From contig CAJJDN010000036.1 in assembly GCA_905182985.1 (NCBI GenBank), forward strand, positions 122,117 to 186,116: DNA of 64,000 bases, read 5' to 3'. Position numbers and translations under genes: made by a program. How positions within the stretch are numbered: position 1 is the stretch's first letter; each line of letters starts with the position of its first letter. Origin of the DNA: Paramecium sonneborni (Eukaryota > Ciliophora > Oligohymenophorea > Peniculida > Parameciidae). Of the stretch, positions 12,026 to 24,370 are shown piece after piece. A model generated the notes under the pieces. It worked only from the letters and a program-made list of their open reading frames with translations, had not been told where the DNA came from and did no database searches.

Positions 12026-12532
12026 CAATTACTACAATTGATTAAATTTAGAAGGATGCTTTAATAGCTAATAATTATGTAAAATAAAAGTTTTAAGTAA
12101 ATGATAATTAAATGGAGGCTTTTGGCAACAATTTTTATATGAAGATCAATTGGAACTGGCCCTGCCTTTTATATTGGAGCTCAAAGGAATTGTGCTGGTT
12201 TAATAATATTTTGTGGATATATAACATTATTTAAATTGGTACATCATTTATTACCAATCAAAGCGTAGTATTTTAAAAATGAAAACAATTTATATAATGA
12301 GGAGAATAGTCAAAAAATTTAATGCAAATGTTTATTTATTCATGGAAGACTTGATACTTTAACTATAGAATAAATAAAAATTAAAGATTTATCACAAATA
12401 AGTTTACCTGCTCATATCAAAGATGAATCATATTTGTAAATTTAAGAAGAAATGACTCATAACTAATTAAAAATTAAAGATGAATTAAGCGCTCTACTGT
12501 TATCCAGAATTAAATAAGAATAGAAATTTTGA
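12026..12532 (+). pseudogene. decayed hydrolase 3' part, assembly copy
   Basis: Duplicate of 10735-11241, including the TGA (at 12140-12142) in the nucleophile-elbow region. Confidence 0.65.
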
Positions 12533-12583
12533 TGAAATATCAAATTGATTGAAATTAAACCTTTAAATATAATAATAAAATTA

Positions 12584-14204
12584 TCATAATTTTTAAAGTT
12601 ATCTCCACTTAATTGTAATGCGATCTAATATTTTTCTCCAATCATCTCTTTATTGTTTTTCTACCAAAAGTAATTAAAAATCCAAATCTGTAGTTTTAAC
12701 AATATTTTTGTGTGTTATTTATTAATCCAACAATAATTCTAAAGCAATTAAACTATCTTATCTAAAGAATAAAATATTTCAATACAATATTCCCTCAGAA
12801 AATTTCTTTTTAAGATCATCTAAAATATCGCCAATTAATTTAATAATTTTAGTAGTAAAATTATCTTCTAATTTATTTCTATCAGAATCAGATAATTCAA
12901 CTTCATATTGAATTTCTTTAAATAACTATTCTTTGCAATTAGAGAAAAATATTTTATAGTATTCTTATTCACTTTTTATGGAGTTTAAGATATTCCACTT
13001 AGTTCCCTTCATTAGAATATCTTCTCCTGAATCACAAGTTTCTTCTACCAATTAAACTAATAAATTGCTATATGCTAAAACTAATCTTGATAAAATAACT
13101 ATGCATTCTTCAAATGATTAATCTCTTCTAAATAACAATTTCAATTATTCTAATTTTTAATATAATTCTAAATTAACAAAATGTCGAAATGCTATATTTT
13201 ATTTCATTTATTGTAAAAACAATAATTACTTAACTAATTGATCCCCTGACATTTTTTATTGTTATTTTTACATCCAACTTAAATTTTAATCATTGTAAAG
13301 TTTTTACAAAGTTGGATTGTTTGAAACTAAACCTTTTTCCATACTTTCAAACATGTGAAATACTTAATCCCAAGAAATTCTTTCTGATTCTTCTACAATT
13401 AATGCTTTACTCAAAAAATCTCTTGTGAAATCAGTAATAGTCTGATTCCCTTTAAAAACTAAAGGTTTAATTAAAATATTTTTAAGCAAATCCTATTCAT
13501 CTCTTCCCTTCCATGGTACATCATGAAAGACCATCTCATAAAATATTACACCAATTGACCAAATATCGCATTTTGTTGAATAACTTTTCCTTTATAATAT
13601 TTATGGTGCCATATACAAAGGTGAACCAACACATGATCTTAATAATTAAGAGGTATAATTATCAACATATTTGGCAAATCCAAAATCTAAATTCTAATTT
13701 TTTCATTTACCTGCTATTTTAACTATACCTTCATGATTCAAAATATTTGCTGGTTTAAGATCTCTATGAATTACACCTTGTTTTACTAACTCTTTAAATC
13801 CATTTATTATTTATAACATGATACCTTGAGCCTATCAAAAATAAATGATGTTATTTTACTTCATTTTCAGTCAATCTTCTTTTCTAAAGAAATTCCTTTA
13901 AATCTCCATCTTTGCAAAATTCAGTAATTATATAAAGAGATCTTTGAGTTGTAATTAAATCGATAAATCTGACAATATTTGGATGATTAAATTTTTTTAA
14001 AATTTCTATTTCACTAACTATTTAATTTCTTAGATAAGTATCTCTCTCAAATAAAACTAAATCCATTTTCTTAATTCCAACTATTTCATTAGTTTTTATA
14101 TCCATTCCCTAATAAACTTTACCATAAGCTCCTTCTCCTAAACAATGTCTTTCATTATATTAATATTGACCAATCTATTTAACTGTTCGATTTTATGAGC
14201 TCAT
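12584..14204 (-). CDS. Ser/Thr protein kinase, ULK/ATG1-like (514 aa)
   Basis: ATG 14204 (MSSQNRTVKQIGQYQYNE) to TGA 12584-12586; introns 13832-13859, 13687-13710 and 12762-12785 leave 515 codons. Complete kinase domain: Gly loop LGEGAYGKVYQG, VAIK-type Lys in VGIKKM, Glu in QIVSEIEILKKFNHPNIV, catalytic loop HRDLKPANIL, DFGFAK, activation segment GSPLYMAPQIL and DIWSIGVIFYEM. APQ replaces the usual APE. The best match I recall is the ULK/ATG1-related group expanded in ciliates. The C-terminal ~240 residues are helical, Gln/Leu-rich and unrecognised. Its 3' end is convergent with the decayed hydrolase. The true locus has one copy of the 3' part. Confidence 0.88.
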
Positions 14205-14609
14205 TAATACCAAATTTATAATATTCTCAATAATTATATTTATATAATATAAAATAACCCAATTTTTTATTGTTTTATTAGGTTTTGTACTTGATGCCTT
14301 TATAGACAATCATTTAATAATAATAATAATTTTAGATAAAGGATGGATTAATTTATTCAAGTTGATATAATAATTATCTTTGTTATTCTGATTTAAATCA
14401 ACTCCCCCTTAAAAATTATACTATATTTCAAAACTAATTTTAGATTTCATTTAAATGATTTTATTTTCTAGTTTGTTTCAAACAACCAATAAGATTTGAA
14501 GTTATTATATTTTAAATCAATTTACACAGCCTTTAGTAGAAGATTAAATGTTTTATATTTCAGGTTTATTAATAATAATTTACATAACATACTTTGATTT
14601 TTCATTAAA
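14205..14609. other. divergent intergenic region, no gene seen
   Basis: AT-rich spacer between the kinase (minus) and transporter (plus) starts; it should hold both promoters, but no defined element is visible. Confidence 0.45.
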
Positions 14610-16202
14610 ATGTTGCAAATTGAACAAGCTCTTGAAAAATGTGGAAACAATGGTTGGTACTAGATAAGATTATTCTTAATTTCATCACTTCTAACTTTTA
14701 TCTTATCTGCCTAAATTATGAGCGCAACATATAACTATATTGTTCCATAATTATATTGTAATGGCTAAGTAAATATTAACCTTATTAAAAAGATGTGCGA
14801 TGAGGATGAAAAAACTTGTTCAGAAAAAAACTACTCAATTGATCCTAATTTTAAATATAAGAATATTGTAACAGAGTTTAGTTTATTTTGCGAAAATAGA
14901 AAATTTATTATGATTACAAGTACAATCAACTTTCTAGGCTCAGTGATCGGTGGCTCAATTCTTAGCTAAATATCAGTATTTAAATTATATTAATAATAAG
15001 GATTATTGGGGAAGATATAAGACTCTATTATTATCTTTAATATTCACAAATTTTGGATTTATTGGAATCTATTTCAGTTAAAGTATAATATAACTTATCA
15101 TATTTACTTTTTTTTTTGGTTTCTTTTAAATTGGAGTCTACATAATGATACCAGTATTAATTAATGAAATCAGTGGATATGAAATCAAATAGATATTATC
15201 AACTGGAACCTTAGTTTTTTGGTGTTTAGGAGAGATTCTAATGGCTATTTTATATTATTTTATTGAAAATTGGAGAACTATCTATTTATTTGTAATTGTA
15301 ATTCCAGGTCTCATTTCTCTAATATTAACATGGATTTTGGTTCAAGAAAGTCCAAAATTTTTGTATTAGAAAAAAGATTATGAAAAAGTAAAATAAATAT
15401 AAAGTATCAATAGACTCTTTATGTACTTCGTTATATTGCCAAAGTAAATGGAAAGTAATTTGATGATCCAGCATTAGAATATTCTTAAACGAATAATGTT
15501 AGAAACAATTATTCATTTTTGGATTTATTCAAATTAAGTCAATTTGCATCATCTTCAATTGGATTTATATTAATTTCATATGCTTTACATTTAGTATATT
15601 ATGGTGGATAATTTGTGTTGTAAGAAATATCAATTGGAAATATGATATATCAATTAGGCATTTTTTTAGGAATAAGTGAATTAGTTGGTTATTCTTTAAT
15701 TACATATTTGATTCCAAAATTGAAAAGAACCTTTTATTAAAAACTTTTCTTTTATATATAAATTTTAGGATGTATATCATTTTTATATTATGGATTTACT
15801 TAATACTAACTTTAATGTCAGGGATGTGTTGAAGAAATAATAGTGATTTTACTTGTAATTAAATATTTTATTATTTAGTGTTGTTTAATTAGATTCTTTA
15901 ATACTTTTGGATTTGGGCTTTTAAGATAACATACTCTTGAAATTTATCCTACTTAAATAAGAGGTACAGGTTCAGGATTACTATTCACATTTGGAATATT
16001 AGGATCATTTTCATCTTCCTATATGATTGCTCTAGCTAACTATATCTAATTTAATTAAGTAGCTTTTTTGGGAATTATTTCAATCAGTGGAATAATTGGA
16101 GCTTTTTTAACTAAAGAGACATTCAAAAAAAGATTGGTCGAAGAAATAGATGAATCTTTTCAAATCTTAAGTTAAAATGATGGAATGCTTAAAGCTAATT
16201 GA
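14610..16202 (+). CDS. MFS transporter, SLC22/organic-cation-like (513 aa)
   Basis: ATG 14610 to TGA 16200-16202; introns 14976-15000 and 15388-15413 leave 514 codons. It begins MLQIEQALEKCGNNGWYQIR, like the SLC22 N-terminus, followed by TM1 and a large Cys-containing external loop before TM2, as in organic-cation transporters. About 12 hydrophobic segments are seen. Between TM2 and TM3 is the DYWGRYKTLLL loop, a variant of the family's D-x-x-GR-R/K motif. ENWRTIYLF and VQESPKFLYQKKDYEK precede the central loop, and LEIYPTQIRGTGSGLLF sits in the second half. Substrate cannot be told from sequence. Convergent with the phosphatase gene, about 80 bp apart. Confidence 0.85.
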
Positions 16203-16281
16203 AATTTGTAATCATTTATAATAATTTATAAAGTATTTAAGTATATTCAATTTTATTCTTCAATCACAAAATCCTTCTCCT

Positions 16282-17653
16282 TCATATATCTGCTAATATT
16301 TTAAAATTAATTAATATTACCTGTGTATCTATATAATTAAAGATATTTCCTAAAATAAAAACATAATATATACCTATTATATTCTCTAACATCTTACCAT
16401 TCTTTCATACCAAATAAATATCTATATAAATGATTAAGCTCATCATCTAATTAATTATCATAGAAAGGGATGATTGGAACCCCATTGTCAATTTGCCACG
16501 AAAAGTTACAAGCAGAATTGTCAATTATTACCATTCTCTCTAAATTTCTGTTTAGTATTCTTAAATCTTTAACATGAATTCCTCCTGATGTTAAAATACA
16601 GGATTCTCGATAAAGTCTATGTGCAAATATATCATTTTTAGGATCTAAATAATCAATTACACTTTTTGCATATATTTTATTTGAAGCTGTAAAAACTATT
16701 AATTCAAAATGTTAAGATAATTTTTTTAGTATTTCCACAGCATTTGGTCGAACATTAATTTTAGCTAATACTTGTTATTTTTTGTTAATGTGGACTGTTA
16801 GAATAGTATCATATAATTTATTATCTCTTTCATTACAATGTATTAATGTTTCATCTAGATCAAATACTAAAGTTATAGAATCTAAAATTTATTTATAAAA
16901 CATACCTTTATATTTTTTTTATTTTTCTAATTTAACTTCTTTTGTTTTAATGTCTGTATAATTAGCAGGCTTCAATTTTACACCAATACTCAATTCTTAA
17001 CACAATGATTTAAAATGATTTCGATATAATCTTGTAAAGTAATCATTTTAATTTTATAATTATATGGCTTGCTTAACTTTATGTATATAATAAATTTCTT
17101 CTTCTTCATCTTTTATTTAATCTAATTAATCTTCTGAAGTTTAAGGAAATTCAAAAAAACCGCCTTTAGGTGTAATTGGTTTAGAATTACCAACTTATCT
17201 ATTCATTAAAGAATCATAGAGTTTATCTACAATTCCATCATTTCTTAAAATATCAGAAGATTATCTAATATGTTATGAGTATGTTTTTTCATTTGGTTGA
17301 GTTGGTAAACCTTGAGATAATTTGTGAGAATGCTTAGTTTAGATGGAAGTGTCAAAATTTAATGTTTTAAACTTAGGGTTGCTTTATTAATTTTCATTTT
17401 CTTGTTAAGATTTTTAATTAACTTAGATTGGATTTAATTCTTCTTTTTTAGAAATATATTCTTGAAACTTTTTAATTGCTTAACTTAATTCATTTTATGT
17501 AAGTAAAGTCCCTTTTTTTTAACTGTTGTTTTTATCTATTTATTACTATAAGAATTATTAAGTGAATTATGTATTTGAAGGATTGACAGCTATCATACGT
17601 TCTAGTTTTCGATTTTTTAATTTCTCACCAGTTTTCTGAAGTAGCTATATCAT
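16282..17653 (-). CDS. FCP1/SCP-type (NIF, HAD) phosphatase (439 aa)
   Basis: ATG 17653 to TGA 16282-16284; introns 16350-16373 and 16293-16320 leave 440 codons. The N-terminal half is Gln/Lys-rich and disordered. The C-terminal half is a NIF domain with the nucleophile motif LVFDLDETLIHC (DxDxT), then NVRPNAVEILKKL, FELIVFTASNKIYAKSVIDYLDP, HRLYRESC, KDLRILNR and VIIDNSACNFSWQIDNGVPI (second Asp pair region). These enzymes dephosphorylate Ser/Thr, classically the RNA polymerase II tail; many ciliate paralogues have unknown targets. A 27-nt GT..AG stretch near the start is in frame and could be an unspliced candidate. Start codon is 25 bp from the divergent fusion gene. Confidence 0.88.
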
Positions 17654-17678
17654 CTCATTTTATTACATAAAATTAAAA
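17654..17678. promoter_or_regulatory. 25-bp divergent gene spacer
   Basis: Only 25 bp separate the start codons of the phosphatase (minus) and the cyclophilin/FBPase-like gene (plus). Any core promoters or 5' UTRs must overlap this stretch or the coding ends; no motif is recognised. Confidence 0.35.
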
Positions 17679-19587
17679 ATGAGTAAAATTAAAGTGATGA
17701 GCGTAACAGGTAATCCAGATTTATTGCACTTTAAAAATTTGCAATTAACAGAACGTAAAAAGACTTATGAGATTTAGGAAATGCATGAAGTAGGACTATT
17801 ATAATAATTAAGTCTGAATATGATCATCAAGTGAAACTGCTCAAAAGGAATGCTTCTTTAAGAATTTAAATTAAGAAATTACAGCCTCTTTGTAATTAAG
17901 AACCATTTACTATGGATGATTCATTTATGTCTAAAACAGTTAAAAGGTTTTATAAAATAGATTAAAATTAGACCATTGTTATTAATATAGAATGGAACAC
18001 CTACAGTACATTCAAATCGTAGGGTTAAATTTACTTAAACAATGATTAGTTAAGCTTATGAATCTTAATTGAAATTTTTTAATTAGAGAAAGAATAGTAA
18101 TTATATATATTTTATCAATTTTAGCTTATGTATAAATGATGTTATCAATTGATGATTAACTCTATCCTGTTATTATAGAATTATTTAATGAATTTACTCC
18201 AAAGGCATGTGATAATTTTATTAAATTCTGTGAAGGTGTCAATATTGAAGGCTAATTCTATTCTTACAAAAAAAGTAAATTCACAAAATACAAGCCTAAT
18301 GGTATTATTTGTAATTAATTTCAATTTTAGGATTCATCTAAGGAGGTTAATTTGATAAAAAAATATCAATTTATGGAGGATATTTTGAAGATGAATCTTA
18401 TGCTTTAAAACATGATTGTGAAGGTATTATTGGATTTGCCAATGATGGATTTCAACATACAAATCATTCTTAATTTTATATTACTTTAGCGCCTATGCCT
18501 TTTTTTGATTATAAAAGAGTAGCTTTTGGTAAGATTATAAGAGGAATGAAATAAATATTAAAAGTATTAAAATAAGAATAACATTCTGATATTGTTATAT
18601 ATGATTGTGGTCGTTATGATCATTAAGCTTAAATTAGATTAAAATTAGAAAAATTTACTGATGATTTTTATTCTAATTTACCAGAAAATACTCAATCTTT
18701 TAATAAGTTTATAGAAGCAGAATAATTAAAACATAATGAAGCTTCTGGTGATTTTACTTAATTAGTTAAATATCTTGTTGAATAAATGAGAATAATTTCT
18801 AAATCTGTATATTCATTAACAGGTCTTAAAAAAGCAATATAATAATTAAATGAATCATTTGTTAAAACATAATATTGTCAAATTCTATATATTTTAGATA
18901 ATTAATAGACTTTATTAGCAGATAATTAATAATCAAAATATATAGTTGCCTTTCGAGCTGTTGATGGTACAGACTCATGTAGAGCATCAGCATTTATAAT
19001 ATTTAAAAAATAAACAACAATTTTTAAGTAAGTTAATTTAAATGATTTTAAATAATAAGCAGAGTAAATTACATCAATGGGATACTGTGTTTATGGTTAG
19101 ACTACATAACTTGTATTTGGAACTGGATATAATTTAAGTATGTTTACACTTCATAATAATGAATTTAAGTTATAATAATAAGAGTAATAATAGTTTATAT
19201 TTTTATAGATTACAAATACCAAAAAAAGAAACCTTTTATTCTTCTAATATCAAAGATGATTTCTTACAAAATAAAATTATTACAAATCTTCCAACTAAAA
19301 ATTATAGATACACAGACAGTATTTTTACGACTCTTCATAGAGTTGTACGTCTTGGAGGATTGGCTATGTATAAAGAAGTTACCATTTTTGAAGCAATCAT
19401 CTGCGCATTCACTCTTGCCAGATCATGGGGATGGTCATTTTGTGATGGAACAAGTAAATTTCAAATCAATTAAATAGCTACTTTTAATCAAATTAAAATT
19501 AGAGATATAAAATAGCTAACATACCTATATATTGGTTAATAGAAATGGATTTAAAAAATTGAAAATCATTTTCTATCCATAGTTTGA
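17679..19587 (+). CDS. cyclophilin-FBPase-like fusion protein (590 aa)
   Basis: ATG 17679 to TGA 19585-19587; introns 17790-17812, 18019-18049, 18097-18124, 18302-18330 and 19169-19193 leave 591 codons. Residues 1-~118 are an unrecognised extension. Residues ~120-280 are a cyclophilin domain: NTYVQMMLSIDD, PVIIELFNEFTPKACDNFIKF, FIQGGQF, SQFYITLAPM, VAFGKI, IYDCG. The catalytic FHRI Arg is not present and Trp121 is replaced. Residues ~300-590 resemble class I fructose-1,6-bisphosphatase: FIEAEQLKHNEASGDFTQLVKYL, YIVAFRAVDGTDS, SMGYCVYGQTTQLVFGTGYN, IPKKETFYSSN, RYTDSIFTTLHRVVRLGG, LYIGQQKWIQKIE. The metal-site DPLDG is RAVDG and the SEEDEE loop is lost, so it is probably a pseudoenzyme. No TGA or frame break separates the two domains. 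Confidence 0.85.
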
Positions 19588-19903
19588 TTATTTTAATTGT
19601 GTTAATACAATCAATATCATTACAGACAAAATTTATTTAGTAGAGATAATATTTTATTTGAAATTATATGAATGACTAATAAAGTATGTCATTTATAAAT
19701 TATTTTCATTTTCATCTATTTATTTTAGATATTTATTTCACAAAAATGGACTCTAAAATCATCTCAAAAAGATGTTGATATTTTTGAATTAAAAAATATT
19801 TTCATATAATTTAATAATAAAATTTATAAACTCCTTAATAATTAGACAATAAATCTTTAAACGAGCGCTAATTTATTTATTATTAAATTTAAATTTCAAA
19901 TTC
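19588..19903. other. intergenic, no gene seen
   Basis: AT-rich spacer before the HMG-box gene. Confidence 0.45.
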
Positions 19904-20504
19904 ATGGATTATATTTCAGACGATGCCATATAAAATATGCCTAAAAAACCATAAAATCCATATATGTTATATAGGGCCGAGGTTTATGATGAAGTTAAAA
20001 AGAAAAATTAAGATAAAAGTATGACTGAATTAACTTAAGTTATTTCATAAATGTGGAATGATTTAGATAAGAAAAAAAAAGAGGTAATATTAAATTTTAT
20101 TAAAGAAATACGAAAATGAAAAAGAGAAAGCTTAAAACTAATATAAAAAAGATTATTAGGCTTGGTTGAAGAAATATAAATTAGATGAAGATAAAGTAAA
20201 AGACTGTTTAAAGGAATTAAAATAAGAAAAGAAAAAGCATAAAAAAGGTTCAAAGAAAGTTACTAAAGCAGCTAAAGATGATGATGAAAGTGAAGATGAA
20301 GATGAATAAAGAATTCAATAAATTAAGAATAAAAATTCAAAGAAAGAATAATAAAAAGATGTTAAAGAAACTAAAGAAACTAAGGAAACAAAAGAAACAA
20401 AGGAAAAAGAGAAATAAAAGTAAAATTAAAACTAGAAGGAAAAAGAAAAAGAATAAAAATAATAAAAAGAATAAAAAGAATAAAAAGGAAATAAGAAAAA
20501 ATGA
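19904..20504 (+). CDS. HMG-box protein with charged/Gln tail (192 aa)
   Basis: ATG 19904 to TGA 20502-20504; one 22-nt intron (20084-20105) leaves 193 codons. Residues ~12-85 form an HMG box: PKKPQNPYMLYRAEVYDEV, SMTELTQVISQMWNDLDKKK, KYENEKEKAQNQYKKDYQAW, with the KxPxNPY..Y...W.....K..Y pattern of HMGB proteins. The rest is acidic (DDDESEDEDE) and then an extended Lys/Glu/Gln tail of KETKET and KEQKEQ type. HMGB proteins bend DNA and are non-histone chromatin components. The tail codons are strongly A-rich, so several long frames exist in both strands here that are not genes. Confidence 0.88.
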
Positions 20505-21760
20505 TTTAATTTTCATATCCATAATAATTCCTGATTTTTAGATCTTATTTTTAATTTAACAAATCATTTTTTTCCATTATTTTTGAAAATGCCTATTCAC
20601 TTATATCTACAAATATTAAGGATACTTAATGTGTTTTAAATTAATCATCTTAAAATTTCACTTTCTCACTTAAAAAGAGTTTAAATTTCATTCAATATTA
20701 GATACAACATTATAACAAGATCTAATTTATAAAATGTTTTTTATAAATATAAAATTAAAATATAAAACTGATATTTTTTATAAAAGAATTTTTTTTTAAG
20801 TCATTTTTGGGATCAAGTATTTATGAATTTTGAATATATTTATTTTAACAATTATTTTTAAAACTTGATTAAGCTTTATTTCTATGATTTTATTTCTGAA
20901 TAAAACTTTATTTTTAAAACTTTTTCTATCGAAAATTTGTGACGAGAAATATAAACTTGGAATTCTCATATTTTTCCATCATATCTTATCATTAAAAGAC
21001 TTAGAATAATGTTAAATCAAATGAAATTGTTTATATATCTGTATATTCTAGAGAAATATATAAAAATTTTAATTCAGTTTGAAAAAATAACAAATTTCTT
21101 TAAGATGTCTCTATAAATAAAGGATTTTTAATGTCAAAATTTGTTTTTGAAATTATTAAATAGTTGAATTTTAAAATAGTGTTAAATTTTGTTGGTTTCC
21201 ATATTTGAAAAAAAGAATTGATATATAAGTTTATAAATGGTTGCCAGGATTATTTTTTTAGTAGTAACATGAGATAAAATTTAGAATATATAAAAAAATA
21301 CATACTTTAATATTTTTATTAATAATTTAATAATGAATAAAATCAAAAGGAAATATTTACTTATTTCATTAAAAAAAGTCAAATTTTGAAGATTAGAGAC
21401 TAATTAAAAATTTTAATGAAAATAATAAAATATATTGAGCAATATTAAATCTGTTTCAACTAAAAGGTTATAGAAATAATTTTAATTAAATGAAAAACTA
21501 AATTTTAAAAAAGGAATTACATATAAATGGAATATATAAATTAACTTTATTTTAAGTATAAGTAAAAATAATATATATAAAGAAAGTATATAAAAAGTTA
21601 AATAATAGCTAAAACTTTCGATTGATATATTAAATTTAACAGAGTTTGATTAAAAATGTGTAAATAAATTTTATTTAAATTGTCAGATGTATTAATATAT
21701 TATTTTGTGTTATCGATATAAATTTCAATAAATATTTTATTAATTCTTATTAGTTAATTT
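20505..21760. other. long AT-rich intergenic region
   Basis: About 1.25 kb of poly-A/T-rich sequence, unusually long for this window. No coding frame, RNA gene or repeat recognised; the 3' part must contain the channel promoter. Confidence 0.5.
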
Positions 21761-24360
21761 ATGCAATTGATAGGTAATACTTATTTAATTTTGATAAGAT
21801 AAAGCATAAGACTATGACTCAAATGCTCGATTAAATTAAAGAAAATTAATAAGCATAATATGTGAAACTAATAAAGAGGCAAGAGATTATTTATATTTTT
21901 TGAAATAAAGAGAGGAGGAAGAACAAGAATAAATGCCTAAAACTGAAGTTTTTTCAATATTTATAAAAACCATAATGGAAGTATCTAATCCGACCTCTAC
22001 CTTTAGAATAATATGGGAATCAATAAGCATGTTATTTATTTTTGTGTAAATGATATACATTCCAATGGCATTATCATTTTCTATAGAAAATTAAATAGGA
22101 ATGGAAATAGTGAATGATATAATGGATATCTTTTTTGTAATGGATATGCTACTAAATTTTCGACTAGCATATTATCAAAAGTAACCAAAAATCTTATATT
22201 ATAAGTGGAAAATTGGAGTGTCGCTTAAAATATATAGCATTTAATTATCTAAAATTATGGTTTTGGATAGATGCGATTGCAGTTCTTCCTTTTGATTTAA
22301 TGATAGGGAATGATGATAATTCATCAACCCAAATATTAAAAATAGTAAGATTGTTTAAATTTGTGAAAATTGTACGTCTCTTAAGAGTTTTAAAATTAGG
22401 AAGAATTTTGATAAAAATAGAAGGTATATGAGAAATAATAATAGATTATAGAGACATTTTCAATAGAATAAACACTGTAAGCAATAATATAATTCTTAAA
22501 AATAACTGCAATGATATTATGTATAGCACATTGGATAGCTTGTATTTGGAATATAGTAGAATTTGTAGATGAATAAATAGAATTAACATGGATGACATAA
22601 TATGGAATTCATGATGCACCTTGGGAAGTTAAATATATAACAGCATTTTATTTCAGCATAACTACTATGATAACAGTAGGATATGGTGATATAAGTCCAA
22701 ATACAAATTTAGAAATGATTTTTGGTATTATTGTAATGGTTTTGTCTTCAGGAGTATTTGGTTATAGTATGTCAAGCTTGATGTTTATAATTTAAGGAGA
22801 AGATTAGAGTATTGCTGAAATTAAGTAATAAAATCTAAAAATCATTAAGTAAATAATATAATAAATTATAATTAGATATATTAAATAGAAAAGTATACCA
22901 AAATAATTATAAATTAGAGTAAAGAATTATTTGGAATGGTTAGAAGGATCTGCTTAAGTAGCTAAAAATTCATAAATGGTTATATTAAATAATTTATCAT
23001 CAAATTTACATACTGAAATCTTAACTTTGTTACATGGTAGAATTTTAAAATAAGTTAATTTAATTAGTAGGGAATTCTCTTCATAATTAAGAAATAAATT
23101 AATTTATGTTTTAAAAGAACATCTTTTAGGTCCAGAAGAATATGTTTTTAAAGAAAATTAAGTAGACAGTAATTTATTATATTTTATTTAAAATGGTTAA
23201 GTTGAGATTTGTTTAACAAAAAGAGAGTTTTCATTAAAATTATTAAGTAAAGGAGATTATTTTGGAGAAATTAGTTTTTTTAGTAAATATCCTAGAACAG
23301 CAAGTGCTAGAACACTTGATTTTGTTAATTTAATGAGTTTAAGTAGAAAAGATTTGTGGGAATAAGCACATGATTTGGATTCTGATTTAGAGAAACTTTT
23401 CTATATAAAAAATTGTGTTGATGTTGAAAATTCATTAAAACCATTAAGATTAAGATGTTATATTTGTGATAGACCACATCATATTGCAAGAAATTGCACA
23501 ATTATGCATTATAGAGTTCGAAGATTAAAAGTTATTGAAAATTATTTAAAATAAAAAAATAACAGAGTGAAAGATTTTAAAAGAAGATATGGAAAACCAT
23601 TAATTACTTCATCTAAAATTATTAATTCAAAATCTGATGCATTATTTAGATATAGATTTCTATAATCAAAATAATTTGTAAAAACTAATAAGCATAATGA
23701 AAGTATTGATGAATCGATTCCTGATTATTCTAAACTATCAACTTAATTTGAAGACAATGATTTTTGCCTTGATAAACATCGTGATTATTCGGAATTTTAT
23801 TCAGAATTTAATCCATCAAAAATCATTTCTGAAATAAATAAATAATCTGAATTAAAATTATAAGAAATGAGAGAAGAAAAAGAATAAATAGCTATTAGAT
23901 TTAGATAAAATTGGATGAATAGTAGAAAATAAAAACTTTTATAAATTGCCCCTCCAAGATAATCTAAATTATCATTCGATACTCAAAAGATTTTTTCATC
24001 TGAGATCTAACATATTATTTTTTCTGAAGATTCTTCTAGTTCTCATTCATCTTGTAATTTATTAACTAAAAAAAGTGTTAGAGGAAAAAGATTATTAGAT
24101 GTATAAACATAGAAATAATTATTGTATGTATTTTGACATCTATTTTATTTAGAGTTAAAAGATCTACATCTCGTTCATAATTAGAAAAACTTCTACATAA
24201 AAAGCCAAGTTCGATTGAATTCAAAATCAAACCAAATAAAATTAAAAGATAGGTTTCATTGCAAGTTTAAAATAACCGTCATACACCTTTAGAAATCAAA
24301 CAATTTTAAAATACTAATCTTAAACTTTTAATCATTAATAAATATTTAGTCTTCAAATGA
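21761..24360 (+). CDS. cyclic-nucleotide-binding K+ channel with CCHC zinc knuckle (830 aa)
   Basis: ATG 21761 to TGA 24358-24360; introns 21774-21798, 22181-22205, 22424-22451 and 24124-24152 leave 831 codons. Order: S1 (MLFIFVQMIYIPMALSF), S2-S3 (YLKLWFWIDAIAVLPFDLM), S4 with repeated Arg/Lys (IVRLFKFVKIVRLLRVLK), S5, pore helix and K+ filter ITTMITVGYGDISP, S6, C-linker, then a cNMP-binding domain with the phosphate-binding cassette GDYFGEISFF...PRTASAR. Right after it is CYICDRPHHIARNC (23456-23497), matching C-x2-C-x4-H-x4-C zinc knuckles. A ~270-residue Ser/Gln-rich tail follows. EAG/HCN/CNG-type channels of this kind set ciliary membrane potential in Paramecium. The next gene starts 10 bp after the stop. 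Confidence 0.92.
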
Positions 24361-24370
24361 ATATAATTTT

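Larger units (their letters stand above)
10735..13315. repeat. direct duplication 3 around single N (12025)
   Basis: Bases 10735-12024 (1290 bp) recur at 12026-13315, offset 1291. It carries the 3' part of the decayed hydrolase and the 3' part of the kinase on the opposite strand. Probable assembly overlap. Confidence 0.85.

Noticed and set aside
20278..20541. Standard-code Lys-rich open frame overlapping the HMG-box gene
   Set aside because: It is another frame of the A-rich tail of the HMG-box gene; the code-6 frame continues the HMG domain.
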